A program made the translations under genes and the position numbers. Of a stretch of 64,000 nt of DNA, positions 42,468 through 51,053 are shown in pieces. Within the stretch, counting starts at the first letter, position 1. Each line of letters opens with the position of its first letter. Below the pieces are notes generated by a model. It was not told where the DNA came from, made no database searches, and saw nothing but the letters and a program-made list of their open reading frames with translations. The stretch is from Streptomyces sp. SID486. GTDB lineage: Bacteria; Actinomycetota; Actinomycetes; Streptomycetales; Streptomycetaceae. The DNA lies in NCBI RefSeq assembly GCF_009865385.1, contig NZ_WWJT01000693.1, forward strand, positions 1-64,000, written 5' to 3'.

Positions 42468-42506
42468 AGGGCGGAGCATGCGGTCTCAGACCTGATGCTC
42501 CGCCCT
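42468..42506. terminator. Hairpin terminator after the dienelactone hydrolase
   Basis: AGGGCGGAGCAT and ATGCTCCGCCCT form a perfect 12-base-pair stem with a 15-base loop, starting 13 bases after the stop codon. A following array repeats GGGCGGACGATCCGGCCC. No T-run. Confidence 0.8.
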
Positions 42507-42643
42507 CGGGGCGGACGATCCGGCCCCAGGGCGGACGATCCGGCCCGAAGCCGGGCCCGGAGGCATTCGTCTTCCGGACACCGCCCGCACCGGGATCGCC
42601 TCAGGCCGAACCTTTCCGGGGGGTGTCCGGCCGGAATGCCGGA

Positions 42644-42689
42644 GACCCTCACGGGACTCCGGCCGGCATGCAGGAGTCCCGTGAGGGTC
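42644..42689. terminator. Long perfect hairpin
   Basis: GACCCTCACGGGACTCC and GGAGTCCCGTGAGGGTC form a perfect 17-base-pair stem with a 12-base loop (GGCCGGCATGCA). This is the longest inverted repeat noticed in the window. It lies between co-directional genes, about 190 bases past the hydrolase stop and about 100 bases before the next start. It could be a second terminator or a protected 5' leader structure. Confidence 0.75.
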
Positions 42690-42794
42690 CGCGGCCAGGC
42701 GCCTCGGCTGCCCCCTCCGGTGTCCCGTCAGTCGCTCGTAGGCCGAATGCCAGGTCCGCAGGACACATCGGGGTGGATGTGTGAGCGTGGTCCC

Positions 42795-44024
42795 ATGGGC
42801 GACAACAGTGCGGCTGAGCCCCAGCCGCAGGCGCCGCAGCGCCTGCGGTCCGGCGGCGGGATCCCGACGGTCGGCGTGGAGGAGGAGCTCTTCCTGGTCC
42901 GCCCGGACACCGGCGCCGTGGTCGGCGCCGGCCCCGTGGTGGCCGCCCGGGCCGCCCGGGAGCTGGGTGACCTGGTGGCCGGAGAGTTCACCGACCTGCA
43001 GGTCGAGGTGCGGACCCCGCCCTGCACGCACATGGCCGAGTTGCACACGCAGCTGGTACGGCTACGGCAGGCCGTCGCCGCCTCCGCGGCCGCTGAGGGG
43101 CTGCGGGTCTGCCCCTCGGGGACACCGGTGATCGGGGGGACGAAGCCCCCTGTGGGCGACCACCCCCGGTACCGGGCCGGCGTGGAACTGTACCGGTCGC
43201 TGATGGACGATTTCGCACTCTGTGCCCTGCACGTCCACGTGTTCCTCCCGGACCGCGACGTGGCGGCCCAGGTCGGCAACCACCTCCGCCCCTGGCTGCC
43301 GCTGCTGATGGAGATGACGGCGAACTCGCCGTACTACGACGGCCGTGACACCGGCTACGCAAGCTGGCGCTCCGTGCTCCGCCTGCGCATCCCGAGCCTG
43401 GGACCGCCGCCGTACGCCGAGTCCTTCGAGGACTACCGGCGCACCGCCGCGGCCATGGCCGAAGCGGGCGCGATGTCCTTCGCCGAGCTGCCGTTCTGGG
43501 ACATCCGCCCGCATCCGCGGTTGCCGACCCTGGAAGTGCGGTGCATGGACGTGCCCGCCGACCCCGCCGACTCCGCTGCGGTGGCAGCCGTCGTACGCGC
43601 CCTGGTGGTGACTTCCGCCCGCCTGGTGCGGCAGGGAGACCCCGGCCCCCGGCTGATCAGCGAGCTGCTGCGCGGTGCGTACTGGTACGGAACCCGTGAC
43701 GGCTGGACCGGTCGGGGCCTGGACTTGCTGTCAGGAACGATGCTGGCCGCCCCGGAACGGGCCCGGCGGCTGCTGCACCACATCCGTACCGCACTGGACG
43801 AGCTGGGAGACACCGCCCGGGTCACCGCCTTCCTCGACCGGCTGGCCGCCCACGGCACGGGCGCCCACCGGCAGCGCGCCGCCTTCCGCGCAGGCGGACT
43901 GGCGCACGTCGTCGACGACCTGGTCGGCTCGACGGCCCGTACCGACCGCGCATCGGTCAAGGAGGCAGCCGCCCCGGCACTGACACCCCTCCGCGCCGAC
44001 GACGACCACACCCCGACCCCCTGA
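42795..44024 (+). CDS. Carboxylate-amine ligase of the GCS2/YbdK family
   Basis: The product of about 409 residues contains VGVEEELFLVRPDTGAVV near its start, the GCS2 signature with substrate- and metal-binding glutamates. HVHVFLPDRDVAAQVGN is also characteristic, as is the C-terminal FRAGGLAHVVDDLV. Family members make gamma-glutamyl or similar amide bonds using ATP (glutamate-cysteine ligase type 2, EgtA, YbdK). ATG 42777 is an alternative start 6 codons upstream. A putative 2-oxoglutarate oxygenase follows on the same strand, so the two may modify an amino acid or small peptide. Confidence 0.83.
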   Translation: MGDNSAAEPQPQAPQRLRSGGGIPTVGVEEELFLVRPDTGAVVGAGPVVAARAARELGDLVAGEFTDLQVEVRTPPCTHMAELHTQLVRLRQAVAASAAAEGLRVCPSGTPVIGGTKPPVGDHPRYRAGVELYRSLMDDFALCALHVHVFLPDRDVAAQVGNHLRPWLPLLMEMTANSPYYDGRDTGYASWRSVLRLRIPSLGPPPYAESFEDYRRTAAAMAEAGAMSFAELPFWDIRPHPRLPTLEVRCMDVPADPADSAAVAAVVRALVVTSARLVRQGDPGPRLISELLRGAYWYGTRDGWTGRGLDLLSGTMLAAPERARRLLHHIRTALDELGDTARVTAFLDRLAAHGTGAHRQRAAFRAGGLAHVVDDLVGSTARTDRASVKEAAAPALTPLRADDDHTPTP

Positions 44025-44029
44025 CGAAC

Positions 44030-44155
44030 CCTCCTGACGACGCGACGCCGGCGCACACCCCACCGCGCCGGCCCCCCGACGGCGCGACGTCGGCGCCCAC
44101 GCCACAGTGCCGCCCCCCGACGGCACGACGTCGGCACGCACGCCACAGTGCGGGC
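44030..44155. repeat. About 41-base tandem repeat after the ligase gene
   Basis: Three imperfect copies of a unit of 41-42 bases (CCCGACGGCGCGACGTCGGC followed by GCCCACGCCACAGTGCCGCC) fill the gap downstream of the ligase. The first, most divergent copy begins CCTGACGAC, similar to the ligase stop region CCCTGACGA. No gene is visible here. Confidence 0.75.
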
Positions 44156-44235
44156 CCCTGGAGGTCGACAGCAGACCGGTGGACGCAACCCGTGAAGACA
44201 GCTACCCCGACAGGTCACGACACCCGGAGAACTGG

Positions 44236-45084
44236 ATGGTCCACACCCCGCAGCTCGCCTCAGGCCCCCAGGCGGGCAGCAGCAGAGTCCTCGGCGCCGC
44301 CTCCTCCGCCGGCACCGGCAGACTGCGCCGCGACGGCTACGCCCGGCTGCGAGGCACGGACCTCGGCCTGGACGCGGAGGAACTCGCAGGAGACCTCGCC
44401 CAGCTCGCCCGGGCCTTCGAAGACCTGCCCCTCGATCCCCACTCGCCTGACTCCAACCGGTTCCGCCGCTACTCACACGCCGTCTACCTGGCCTGGACGG
44501 ACGAGCTGTCCTTCATCCCCGGCACGCCGGACGACGAATTCGGTACCGTGTCGGAGTTCTGGCAGGACGAGTACAACCCGGAGTTCCCGGACGCCCACCG
44601 CAAGCTGCCCGATCTCACCCCGGAGCTGCAGAGCAACCGAGCGGTACGGGCGATCATCCGCGCCGACCTGGCCGAGGCGCTCTGGCTGCCGCAGCTGCAC
44701 ACGGCACCCGTCTATCTCGCCATCCACATGATCAGACTGGCCGTCCGGGACCGGACCCAGGTCGCCGTGTCCTCACCCAACTGCCTGCACCGGGACGGCG
44801 GCTCACCGGCACTGTGCACCTTCGCCCACCTCATCGACCGCCGCGACATCACCGGCGGCGAGAACGTCATCGCCACACCGGAGAGCGCCGGCCGGCAACC
44901 CGACGACGTGGACCCCGGCGACATCCACGAGCGCTTCGTGCTGAGTGATCTGCTCGACGGCTACGGCGTCCACGACCACAGCGTCAGCCACTACGTCGGT
45001 CCGGTGCGCCTCGCGGAGAACGCCGAGAACGGTCACCGCGACGTCTTCATCGTCGGCATCGCTCCCTTCACCCCCGGCCTGTGA
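44236..45084 (+). CDS. 2-oxoglutarate/Fe(II) oxygenase of the amino-acid hydroxylase type
   Basis: The protein of about 282 residues starts at the ATG at 44236, which has an excellent GGAGA at 6 bases; a GTG at 44179 is an alternative. It resembles the 2OG-Fe_Oxy_2 family that includes L-isoleucine 4-hydroxylase. Metal ligands are visible as NCLHRDGGS (His and Asp of HxD) and the distal His in SVSHYVGPV, with an Arg-containing segment nearby for 2-oxoglutarate. It should hydroxylate a free amino acid or similar substrate. The upstream GCS2-type ligase suggests a shared pathway. Confidence 0.8.
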   Translation: MVHTPQLASGPQAGSSRVLGAASSAGTGRLRRDGYARLRGTDLGLDAEELAGDLAQLARAFEDLPLDPHSPDSNRFRRYSHAVYLAWTDELSFIPGTPDDEFGTVSEFWQDEYNPEFPDAHRKLPDLTPELQSNRAVRAIIRADLAEALWLPQLHTAPVYLAIHMIRLAVRDRTQVAVSSPNCLHRDGGSPALCTFAHLIDRRDITGGENVIATPESAGRQPDDVDPGDIHERFVLSDLLDGYGVHDHSVSHYVGPVRLAENAENGHRDVFIVGIAPFTPGL

Positions 45085-45351
45085 GGTCCTGCCCATCCCA
45101 TCGGCTGGCCCTGGCACGCCGATGGGGTGACATGCCAGGCCGGGGTGGCATGCCACTCCGGGGTGGCATCCCGCCGACGGGATCGCCGCCCGTCCGAGAC
45201 CCCGGGCCGCACGTCTTCCAGGACGTCCGCGTCACCGCCGCGCAGGTCAGCCGTGTGTCACGGCGGCGGGCCCGCGAAACCGGACGTCGCTCGGCTGCGT
45301 CCTGAGGCTCGACAGGCTCGGTCGCTGCAATGCGAGAACACGGGGGATGGC
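45085..45351. other. Intergenic region with GGCATGCC-type repeats
   Basis: About 267 bases. Near 45128-45172 the sequence GGCATGCCACTCCGGGGT occurs in two to three partial copies. No gene was recognised. Confidence 0.5.
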
Positions 45352-46413
45352 GTGAGCCAGGCGCTCTACACGGAACGATCGTGGAATCCGATGGCACGGA
45401 CCGTCGAGCTGACGGAGGAAGACCTGCGCCGCGCCGGCAAGGTCACACCGCTGAGCGAGCTGAACCTGCCGGCCATGGCCGAGGCGTTCCAGCGCGGCCA
45501 CTGGCTCGGCGGGGGCGGCACGGAACGTCCGCTGGAGCGGCTGGCCGCAGGCAGTGGCGTCGTCCCGGTCACCCGCGTCACCGGCACCACCGCCCCCGTG
45601 AAGGTGCGCCGGGCGGCCGAGTTCGCCCGGCGACTCGGAGAGCTGGCGGTACGGCACTGCGGCGGGCCCGCGCAGCTGGACGTCCTGGCCGAGCGGGCGC
45701 GGGCGGAGGGCGTGCCGCTGTGGATGGCCCGACGGTACGCGCACGGACCGGCCGGCCAGGTGGGTGTGGCGGTGGACCGTCGCCTGGTACGCGTCGACGT
45801 GTGGGGTCCGGGCGCTCCGACCGTACGGATACGGGCGCCGCGCGGGTTGCTGAGCAGCACCGCCGACCAGGCGCAGGGGCTGCGCATGACGGTCGGGGAC
45901 GCACCGGCCGCCCTCGTCCTGAAGAGGAAGCTGCGCAAATCCCGGAGCTACGCACAGGCGCGGCTGCCCCAGGGCGTCTGGGAGCTGCGGCGGGAGAACC
46001 GCACGAGCTCATGGCTGCTGCGCGACGAGCGGCGGGTGGCCCTGATACAGCGACCGCCCCGCCGTCCCGACCTCGACCCCGGCACGGTGCTGCTGCCCCT
46101 CGCGCCCGTGCAGTACGAGAGCCCGGACCCGCTGGACGCCGTCATGGCCCATGCCTTCGCGGCCGCCTTCGGCCTCGGCGACACCACGGGCACGGCCCGC
46201 TTCCGGCTCCAGCGCCCGCACACCACCGCCGGCGAACCGGTCGCCACCGACAGCGCCTGGGACCGCCCCTGGTTCAGCAACCTGGGCAGCGGCGGTGACG
46301 ACAACGAAGCGGGCGCGTCGGACGGCTGGGGCTCCGACGGCGGGGACGGCGGAGACGGAGGCGGGGGTGGTGGCGATGGAGGCGACGGCGGCGGAGACGG
46401 TGGCGGGGACTAG
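45352..46413 (+). CDS. Hypothetical protein with Gly/Asp-rich tail
   Basis: The 353-residue protein begins at a GTG after GGGGGA (an internal ATG at 45391 is possible). It is soluble-looking. A central part (about 150-260) has strands such as TVRIRAPRGLLSSTADQ and ARLPQGVWELRRENRTSSW, resembling a beta-barrel scaffold. The last 40 or so residues are almost only Gly and Asp (GGDGGDGGG and similar), a tail that may bind calcium or act as a flexible tether. I do not recognise the family, and no neighbouring gene gives a clear role. Confidence 0.7.
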   Translation: MSQALYTERSWNPMARTVELTEEDLRRAGKVTPLSELNLPAMAEAFQRGHWLGGGGTERPLERLAAGSGVVPVTRVTGTTAPVKVRRAAEFARRLGELAVRHCGGPAQLDVLAERARAEGVPLWMARRYAHGPAGQVGVAVDRRLVRVDVWGPGAPTVRIRAPRGLLSSTADQAQGLRMTVGDAPAALVLKRKLRKSRSYAQARLPQGVWELRRENRTSSWLLRDERRVALIQRPPRRPDLDPGTVLLPLAPVQYESPDPLDAVMAHAFAAAFGLGDTTGTARFRLQRPHTTAGEPVATDSAWDRPWFSNLGSGGDDNEAGASDGWGSDGGDGGDGGGGGGDGGDGGGDGGGD

Positions 46414-46463
46414 CGGCACAGGCACGGGCATGGTGATCGAGGCAGCAGGGCAGGGACCGCTCG

Positions 46464-46661
46464 CTACGGCCGGTTCGCCGCCTGCTTGACGGCCCTGATC
46501 ACCGGTGCCGTCTCGAGGTGGGCGATGGCCGGGAGAGCGGCGACCCGGGTGGTCAGGTACCGGTACAGCCCCCGTGGGCCCGTGCACACCACGCTCGCGT
46601 ACAGGTCGGCCGGTCCGGAACCCGCGCTCGCCCGCTGGTTCGGCGAATCCCGCTGAACCGA
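46464..46661 (-). pseudogene. AsnC/Lrp regulator, C-terminal remnant
   Basis: The minus-strand frame encodes SGPADLYASVVCTGPRGL, YRYLTTRVAALPAIAHLETA and PVIRAVKQAANRP, which matches the C-terminal RAM half of Lrp/AsnC regulators. The DNA-binding half is absent; upstream sequence in the frame is unrelated. This is a truncated gene. It lies immediately before the promoter region of the hydrolase at 46909. Confidence 0.7.
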
Positions 46662-46762
46662 CGTGCGGAGCAGCGGCCACCGCGGAGGGACCGGTGTCAC
46701 GGAGGCTCGCGGGAAAGTGGAGGGTCGTACAAAACCGTTGGTCGGGAGAGGACGGCCCCTGC

Positions 46763-46768
46763 TATGTT
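46763..46768 (+). promoter_or_regulatory. Possible -10 element for the leader frame and hydrolase
   Basis: TATGTT lies 38 bases before the leader-frame GTG. TTGGTC at 46738-46743 could be its -35 box, although the 19-base spacing is long. Confidence 0.35.
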
Positions 46769-46805
46769 TCCGGAGGCCGTGCGACAGATCAAGGAGGTGG
46801 TACCC

Positions 46806-46859
46806 GTGAACGCAGGACCGACATGGGTGCTCCCCTCCGGGGTCACGGTCGGGCGGTAG
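46806..46859 (+). CDS. 17-codon leader frame with a perfect ribosome-binding site
   Basis: AAGGAGGTGG (46791-46800) precedes the GTG at 46806 by an ideal distance, and the frame VNAGPTWVLPSGVTVGR ends at a TAG at 46857. The anti-SD match is stronger than that of most full-length genes in the window. A hairpin follows between its stop and the hydrolase start, so this may be a regulatory leader peptide rather than a functional protein. Translation is inferred only from the site. Confidence 0.45.
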   Translation: MNAGPTWVLPSGVTVGR

Positions 46860-46869
46860 ACAGACCGCC

Positions 46870-46896
46870 CGGGAGCGCCGTACCAGTGCACTCCCG
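46870..46896 (+). promoter_or_regulatory. Hairpin next to the hydrolase ribosome-binding site
   Basis: CGGGAGCGC and GCACTCCCG pair with one A-C mismatch around a 9-base loop. The structure ends immediately before AAAGG, the ribosome-binding site of the hydrolase at 46909, and begins 11 bases after the leader-frame stop. Folding could limit access to the start, or depend on ribosomes on the leader frame. Confidence 0.4.
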
Positions 46897-46908
46897 AAAG
46901 GCACGACC

Positions 46909-47649
46909 ATGCATTTCACTTCCGAGCAGCGTCTCGACGACGGCGTCCTCGAACGCGAGTTCATCCTCGGCGAGATCCCCGGCATCCTGTGGACACCCGC
47001 ATCGGCATCCGCGTCCGAGCCGGCGCCGCTGATCCTCCTCGGCAACCCTCCCCTCGGCCTGCGCAGGATGTACCCCCGACTGCTGGGCCGGGCCCGGCAT
47101 TCCGCGGCGGACGGCTTCGCCACGGCCACCATCGAGCTTCCCGGAAGCGGTGACCGGCCCCGCCGGCCCGCCGCCGAGCAGGCCCGCGCCGACCTGCGTC
47201 GGGCGATGGAGGCCGGCGAGCCGGTCAGCGGGGACATCGTCGACGCCCTCGTCCTCCCGCTGGTCGACGAGGCGGTCCCGGAGTGTCAGGCCACCCTGGA
47301 CGCCCTCCTCTCGCTGCCCGAGATCGACGGCCCGGTCGGCTACTCGGGCGGAGTGATCTCCATCGGCGTCCGGCTGGCGGTGGTCGAACCGCGCATCTCG
47401 GCCGCCGTACTGTTCGCCGGAAGTCTCGTGCCCCGCGCCATGTTCGAGGAAGCCCGGCAGGTCACCATCCCCCTGCACGTCCTGCTGCAGTGGGACGACG
47501 AGGGCAACGACCGGCAGGCGGCCCTGGACCTGTTCGACGCCTTCGGCTCCGAGGAGAAGTCCCTGCACGCCCATCTCGGAGGGCACACCGGCGTCCCGCA
47601 GTACGCGGGGGACGCCGCGGCCCGGTTCTTCACCCGGCATCTGAAGTGA
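46909..47649 (+). CDS. Alpha/beta hydrolase
   Basis: The 246-residue protein has an alpha/beta-hydrolase pattern: LILLGNPPLGLRRMYPR (oxyanion region), the nucleophile elbow GYSGGV with Ser near 146, an acidic residue in WDDEGND, and the C-terminal His in LGGHTGVP. It looks like the dienelactone/FrsA-like esterase group, with substrate unknown. It is preceded by a 17-codon reading frame and a hairpin that may regulate its translation. A strong bidirectional terminator follows. Confidence 0.82.
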   Translation: MHFTSEQRLDDGVLEREFILGEIPGILWTPASASASEPAPLILLGNPPLGLRRMYPRLLGRARHSAADGFATATIELPGSGDRPRRPAAEQARADLRRAMEAGEPVSGDIVDALVLPLVDEAVPECQATLDALLSLPEIDGPVGYSGGVISIGVRLAVVEPRISAAVLFAGSLVPRAMFEEARQVTIPLHVLLQWDDEGNDRQAALDLFDAFGSEEKSLHAHLGGHTGVPQYAGDAAARFFTRHLK

Positions 47650-47744
47650 GGCCGGGCCGCCTGACCGGCGGCACGCGCTAGCCGACGCCGGCCGGCCTGC
47701 CTCACGACGGGGACGGGCCCCGGACCGCCACGGCCCGCGCACCG

Positions 47745-47774
47745 GGGCCCCTGCCGGGAGTCCGGCAGGGGCCC
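47745..47774. terminator. Strong bidirectional terminator
   Basis: GGGCCCCTGCCGG and CCGGCAGGGGCCC form a perfect 13-base-pair stem with the 4-base loop GAGT. It lies between the convergent hydrolase and permease genes and can end transcription from both sides. Confidence 0.9.
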
Positions 47775-47796
47775 GCGGCGCCAGGAGCCGCGGGGT

Positions 47797-49239
47797 TCAC
47801 TCCACCAGTTCCGGTATCCGTATCGGGCGGCGGAATCCGCCGGAACGCAGCGCCAGGATCCCGGCGCCTGCCAGAGCCCAGACGACGCCCACGATCTTGG
47901 CCGGGGTGTCCAGGCTGATCCACAGGGCCACGTTCACGACGAGCCCGAGGCCCGGCAGCACCAGTTGGAGTACGGCGGCGGCGGGCCCGCGGGCCTCCGG
48001 CCGCCCCGCCCGCCGGTCACGGACCCAGAAGCCGATCACCGCCAGGTTCACCGCGGCGAAGGCGACGTAGGCGCCGAAGTTGATCAGCGACGCGGCGCTG
48101 CCGAGGTCCAGGAAGACCGCGGAGGCGGCGATGACACCCACGACGAGCACGTTGACGGCGGGGACCCCCGTCCGCGGATCGAGCCGCCCGAAGACCGAGT
48201 GCGGCAGCATCCCGTCGCGTCCCATGGCGAAGAGCAGCCGTGCCGCGCTCATCTGCTGCGTCAGTCCGCAGCCCAGGACGGCGGTGAGGTACCCGCCGAC
48301 GAAGACGGTCTGGAACGCGGCACCCCCGATGTACCGGGCGATCCGCGGTGAGGCGCCCACGATGTCGCCCACGGCCGAGACGTCCGGAAAGAGCGTCTGC
48401 ATGACGTACGTGACGGCGAGGAAGAACACCCCGGCGGCGGCCACGATGAGCAGGATGGCCCGCGGGATGTCCCGGCGCGGGTGCTCGGCCTCCTCGGAGA
48501 GCGTGGACACGGCGTCGAACCCCAGGAACGACAGGGCCAGCAGCGACGCACCGCCGAACAGGTCGGGCAGCGCCACCGTCGCCGGGTCGAACCCCGCGGC
48601 ACCGAAGGACCGGCCGTGGGTGACGACGGCGCGCACGGCGAAGACGAGGAACGCGACGGCCACCCCGCCCTGGACGAGCACGAGCGCCACGTTCACCTTG
48701 GCGGCCGGCCGCACGCCCACCAGGTTCAGTGCCGTGCAGATCACCACGGTGGACAGCACCCACACCCACGCCGGGACAGCCGGGAGGACGGCCCCCATGT
48801 AGATCGCGGCCAGCAGGGCGTTGAGCATCGGGAGCAGCACGTAGTCGAGCGTGGCCGACCAGCCCACCAGGAATCCCACGGGGGCGCCGAGCGCCTTGCC
48901 GGCGTAGGTGTACACGGATCCGGCGGAGGTGATACGACGGGCCATCCGGGCGTAGCTGAGCGCGGTGAGCCCCACGGCGATGAGGACGGCCAGGTAGGCC
49001 AGCGGCACATGGCCGTCGGTCGTTTCGGAGACCAGGCCGAAGGTGTCGAACACCGCCAGGGGCGCCATGAAGGCCAGCCCGAGGAAGACGATGTGGCGCA
49101 GCTTCAGGCCACCCCGCAGCCGGGCACCGCCCGGTGCACCCGCGGCTGCCCCGCCTGTCGCCGCGGTGCCGTCGGCGGGCACGGAGGCGGCGGAGACGGC
49201 CGCGGAGGAGTCGGGGGCCGGCGAGGAGACGTCAGGCAT
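47797..49239 (-). CDS. APC-family amino acid permease
   Basis: The 480-residue protein starts at the ATG at 49239, overlapping the end of the upstream amidohydrolase gene by 8 bases. After a Ser/Ala-rich cytoplasmic leader of about 45 residues come 12 or more hydrophobic helices. Helix 1 contains FLGLAFMAPLAVFDTFG and the next region RITSAGSVYTYAGKALG, with the unwound-helix Gly pattern of APC transporters. EEAEHPRRDIPRAIL after helix 6 is the typical conserved loop. It probably imports an amino acid or amine that the co-transcribed amidohydrolase produces or uses. Confidence 0.9.
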   Translation of the reverse strand: MPDVSSPAPDSSAAVSAASVPADGTAATGGAAAGAPGGARLRGGLKLRHIVFLGLAFMAPLAVFDTFGLVSETTDGHVPLAYLAVLIAVGLTALSYARMARRITSAGSVYTYAGKALGAPVGFLVGWSATLDYVLLPMLNALLAAIYMGAVLPAVPAWVWVLSTVVICTALNLVGVRPAAKVNVALVLVQGGVAVAFLVFAVRAVVTHGRSFGAAGFDPATVALPDLFGGASLLALSFLGFDAVSTLSEEAEHPRRDIPRAILLIVAAAGVFFLAVTYVMQTLFPDVSAVGDIVGASPRIARYIGGAAFQTVFVGGYLTAVLGCGLTQQMSAARLLFAMGRDGMLPHSVFGRLDPRTGVPAVNVLVVGVIAASAVFLDLGSAASLINFGAYVAFAAVNLAVIGFWVRDRRAGRPEARGPAAAVLQLVLPGLGLVVNVALWISLDTPAKIVGVVWALAGAGILALRSGGFRRPIRIPELVE

Positions 49240-50923
49240 GGGCGTGACCGCCTTCGGCGTGGGCGGAGCAGGAGGTGAGTGCGCCGTAGTGGCCGGCGGT
49301 GGTGCGGGCTGCGGCGGCCTCGTGGACGACCTCGCCGCCGACCCAGGTGACCTCGGCCCGCTGCTGGAGCAGCGCCGCCGGGTCCGGTTCGAGCGCGTAG
49401 AGATCCTCGGACCACGCGACGAGGTCCGCCCGGGCGCCCTCACGGATGACGCCGTACTCGCCCTCCCGGTGCCAGGCCCAGGCGCCCTCGGCGGTGTAGC
49501 CGCGCAGCGTCTCGTCCAGGCCCAGGCGCTCCGCCGCGGTCCAGGCGTCCCTGCCGTCCAGCCCGGCGCGCGTCAGGGCCGAGTAGAAGCCGATCAGCGG
49601 GTCCATCTCTCCCACCTGCCAGTCGCTGGAAAGGGCCACATGGGCGCCGGACGCCATGAGGGAGCGCAGCCGCCAGGCCCGGTCCCAGCGGGTCTCGCCG
49701 ACGTTCTCCATCCAGGTGCCGGCCACGAGGTCCGGGGAGCAGTGGCGCGGCTGCATGGCCGCGGTGACGCCGAGCCCGGCGAAGCGCGGCAGGTCTTCCG
49801 GGGCGAGGCACTCGACGTGCACGATCCCATGGCGGCGGTCACGGGTGCCGTTGGTGCGCGCGGCGTGCTCGATGGCGTCCAGGGCGAGACGGATGCCGCC
49901 GTCGCCGGTGGCGTGGGTGTGGGTCTGGAAGCCGAGGCGGTCCAGTTCGGTGACGACCTGCGTGAGTTCGCCCAGCGGCGCCGAGGGGTGGCCGCGGTGA
50001 CCGGGCCGGTTGGCGTAGTCGTCCAGCATCCAGGCGTTGTGGGGCTCGATCACGTCGTCGGCGTAGAGCTTGACCGGGCCGAACGCCAGCCGGTCGCCGC
50101 CCGGGGCGGAGTCGGCCGCCGCACGCAGCTCCCGTCGGAACGCGCCGTCGGAGCCCATGGGGTGGAAGAGCGCGGCGATGACGCGGGAGCTGAGGCGCCC
50201 TTCGTCCCGGGCGCGCCGGAACAGGTCGATCTCCGCGAGCGGCACCTGCGGTTCGACCACGGTGGTGATGCCGGCGGCGGTGGCCATCTCCAGGCTGCCC
50301 AGCAGCTTGCGGTAGCGCCGCTGCGGCGCGTACATGGGGATGTCGCGCTGGAGGCCGGCCAGGCCCGCCGTGGTCATGGCACTGGTGTAGAAGTCGGTGA
50401 CCCACCCGGTCGCACGCCCGTCGGCGTCCCGCTCCGGGCGGCCCCAGGGGATGTCACCGCCGTCGTCCAGGCCCAGCGCGCGGACGGCGGCGTCGTTGAG
50501 CCACACGGAGTGCTGGTCGTAGGTGGTGACGAAGACGGGGCGGGAGGTGATGCCCGCCAGGTCCCGGGCACGGGGGCGGCGGCCGTGGACCACCGAGTAG
50601 ACGGCGTTCTCGGCGCAGATCCAGGTCAGGTCCGGGCGGGCGCCGGCGAGTTCGGTGAGGCGGCGGCGGACCTCCTCCAGCGTGTCGGCCCCCTCCAGGC
50701 TGACGGCGTCGGGATCGAAGCCGAGCAGCAGGTGGTTGTGGCTGTCGATGATGCCCGGGGTGAGCAGGCCGCCGTCCAGACGACGGTGCTCGCGGGCCGC
50801 GGGGGCGTCCGTCTCCTCGCCCACGAAGGCGATGCGCCCACCGGTGACGCCGACGGCGCCGGCCCACGGCCGGGCGTCGTCGAAGGTGCGCACACGTGCG
50901 CCGGTGATCAGGGTGTCGAGCAT
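49232..50923 (-). CDS. YtcJ-type amidohydrolase
   Basis: The 563-residue protein starts at the ATG at 50923 after GAGGA. It shows amidohydrolase-superfamily metal motifs: DSHNHLLLG (HxH) near residue 61, the mid-protein HTHATGDGGI, HVECL, and the late Asp in LSSDWQVG. The typical YtcJ ending, with the second part of the metal-independent beta-sandwich (RADLVAWSEDLY...VTWVGGEVVH), is present. It hydrolyses an amide or cyclic amide, with substrate unknown. It forms an operon with the overlapping permease gene. The divergent TetR gene at 51054 is the likely regulator. Confidence 0.9.
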   Translation of the reverse strand: MLDTLITGARVRTFDDARPWAGAVGVTGGRIAFVGEETDAPAAREHRRLDGGLLTPGIIDSHNHLLLGFDPDAVSLEGADTLEEVRRRLTELAGARPDLTWICAENAVYSVVHGRRPRARDLAGITSRPVFVTTYDQHSVWLNDAAVRALGLDDGGDIPWGRPERDADGRATGWVTDFYTSAMTTAGLAGLQRDIPMYAPQRRYRKLLGSLEMATAAGITTVVEPQVPLAEIDLFRRARDEGRLSSRVIAALFHPMGSDGAFRRELRAAADSAPGGDRLAFGPVKLYADDVIEPHNAWMLDDYANRPGHRGHPSAPLGELTQVVTELDRLGFQTHTHATGDGGIRLALDAIEHAARTNGTRDRRHGIVHVECLAPEDLPRFAGLGVTAAMQPRHCSPDLVAGTWMENVGETRWDRAWRLRSLMASGAHVALSSDWQVGEMDPLIGFYSALTRAGLDGRDAWTAAERLGLDETLRGYTAEGAWAWHREGEYGVIREGARADLVAWSEDLYALEPDPAALLQQRAEVTWVGGEVVHEAAAARTTAGHYGALTSCSAHAEGGHAHA

Positions 50924-51053
50924 GGTGGTCCTCGGTTCTGGGTCGCACTGCGAACGAGCGCTGGAAACGCGGGCGGAGACGGCGCACGAGTTTTTTGCCA
51001 CCAGCGTCAAAGAATGGGTCGAGTGTCATGAGAACCTCGGCTACTGTCAAGAC

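Noticed and set aside
49043-51031. Plus-strand frame of 662 codons
   Set aside because: Antisense to the permease and amidohydrolase genes, which carry complete family motifs.
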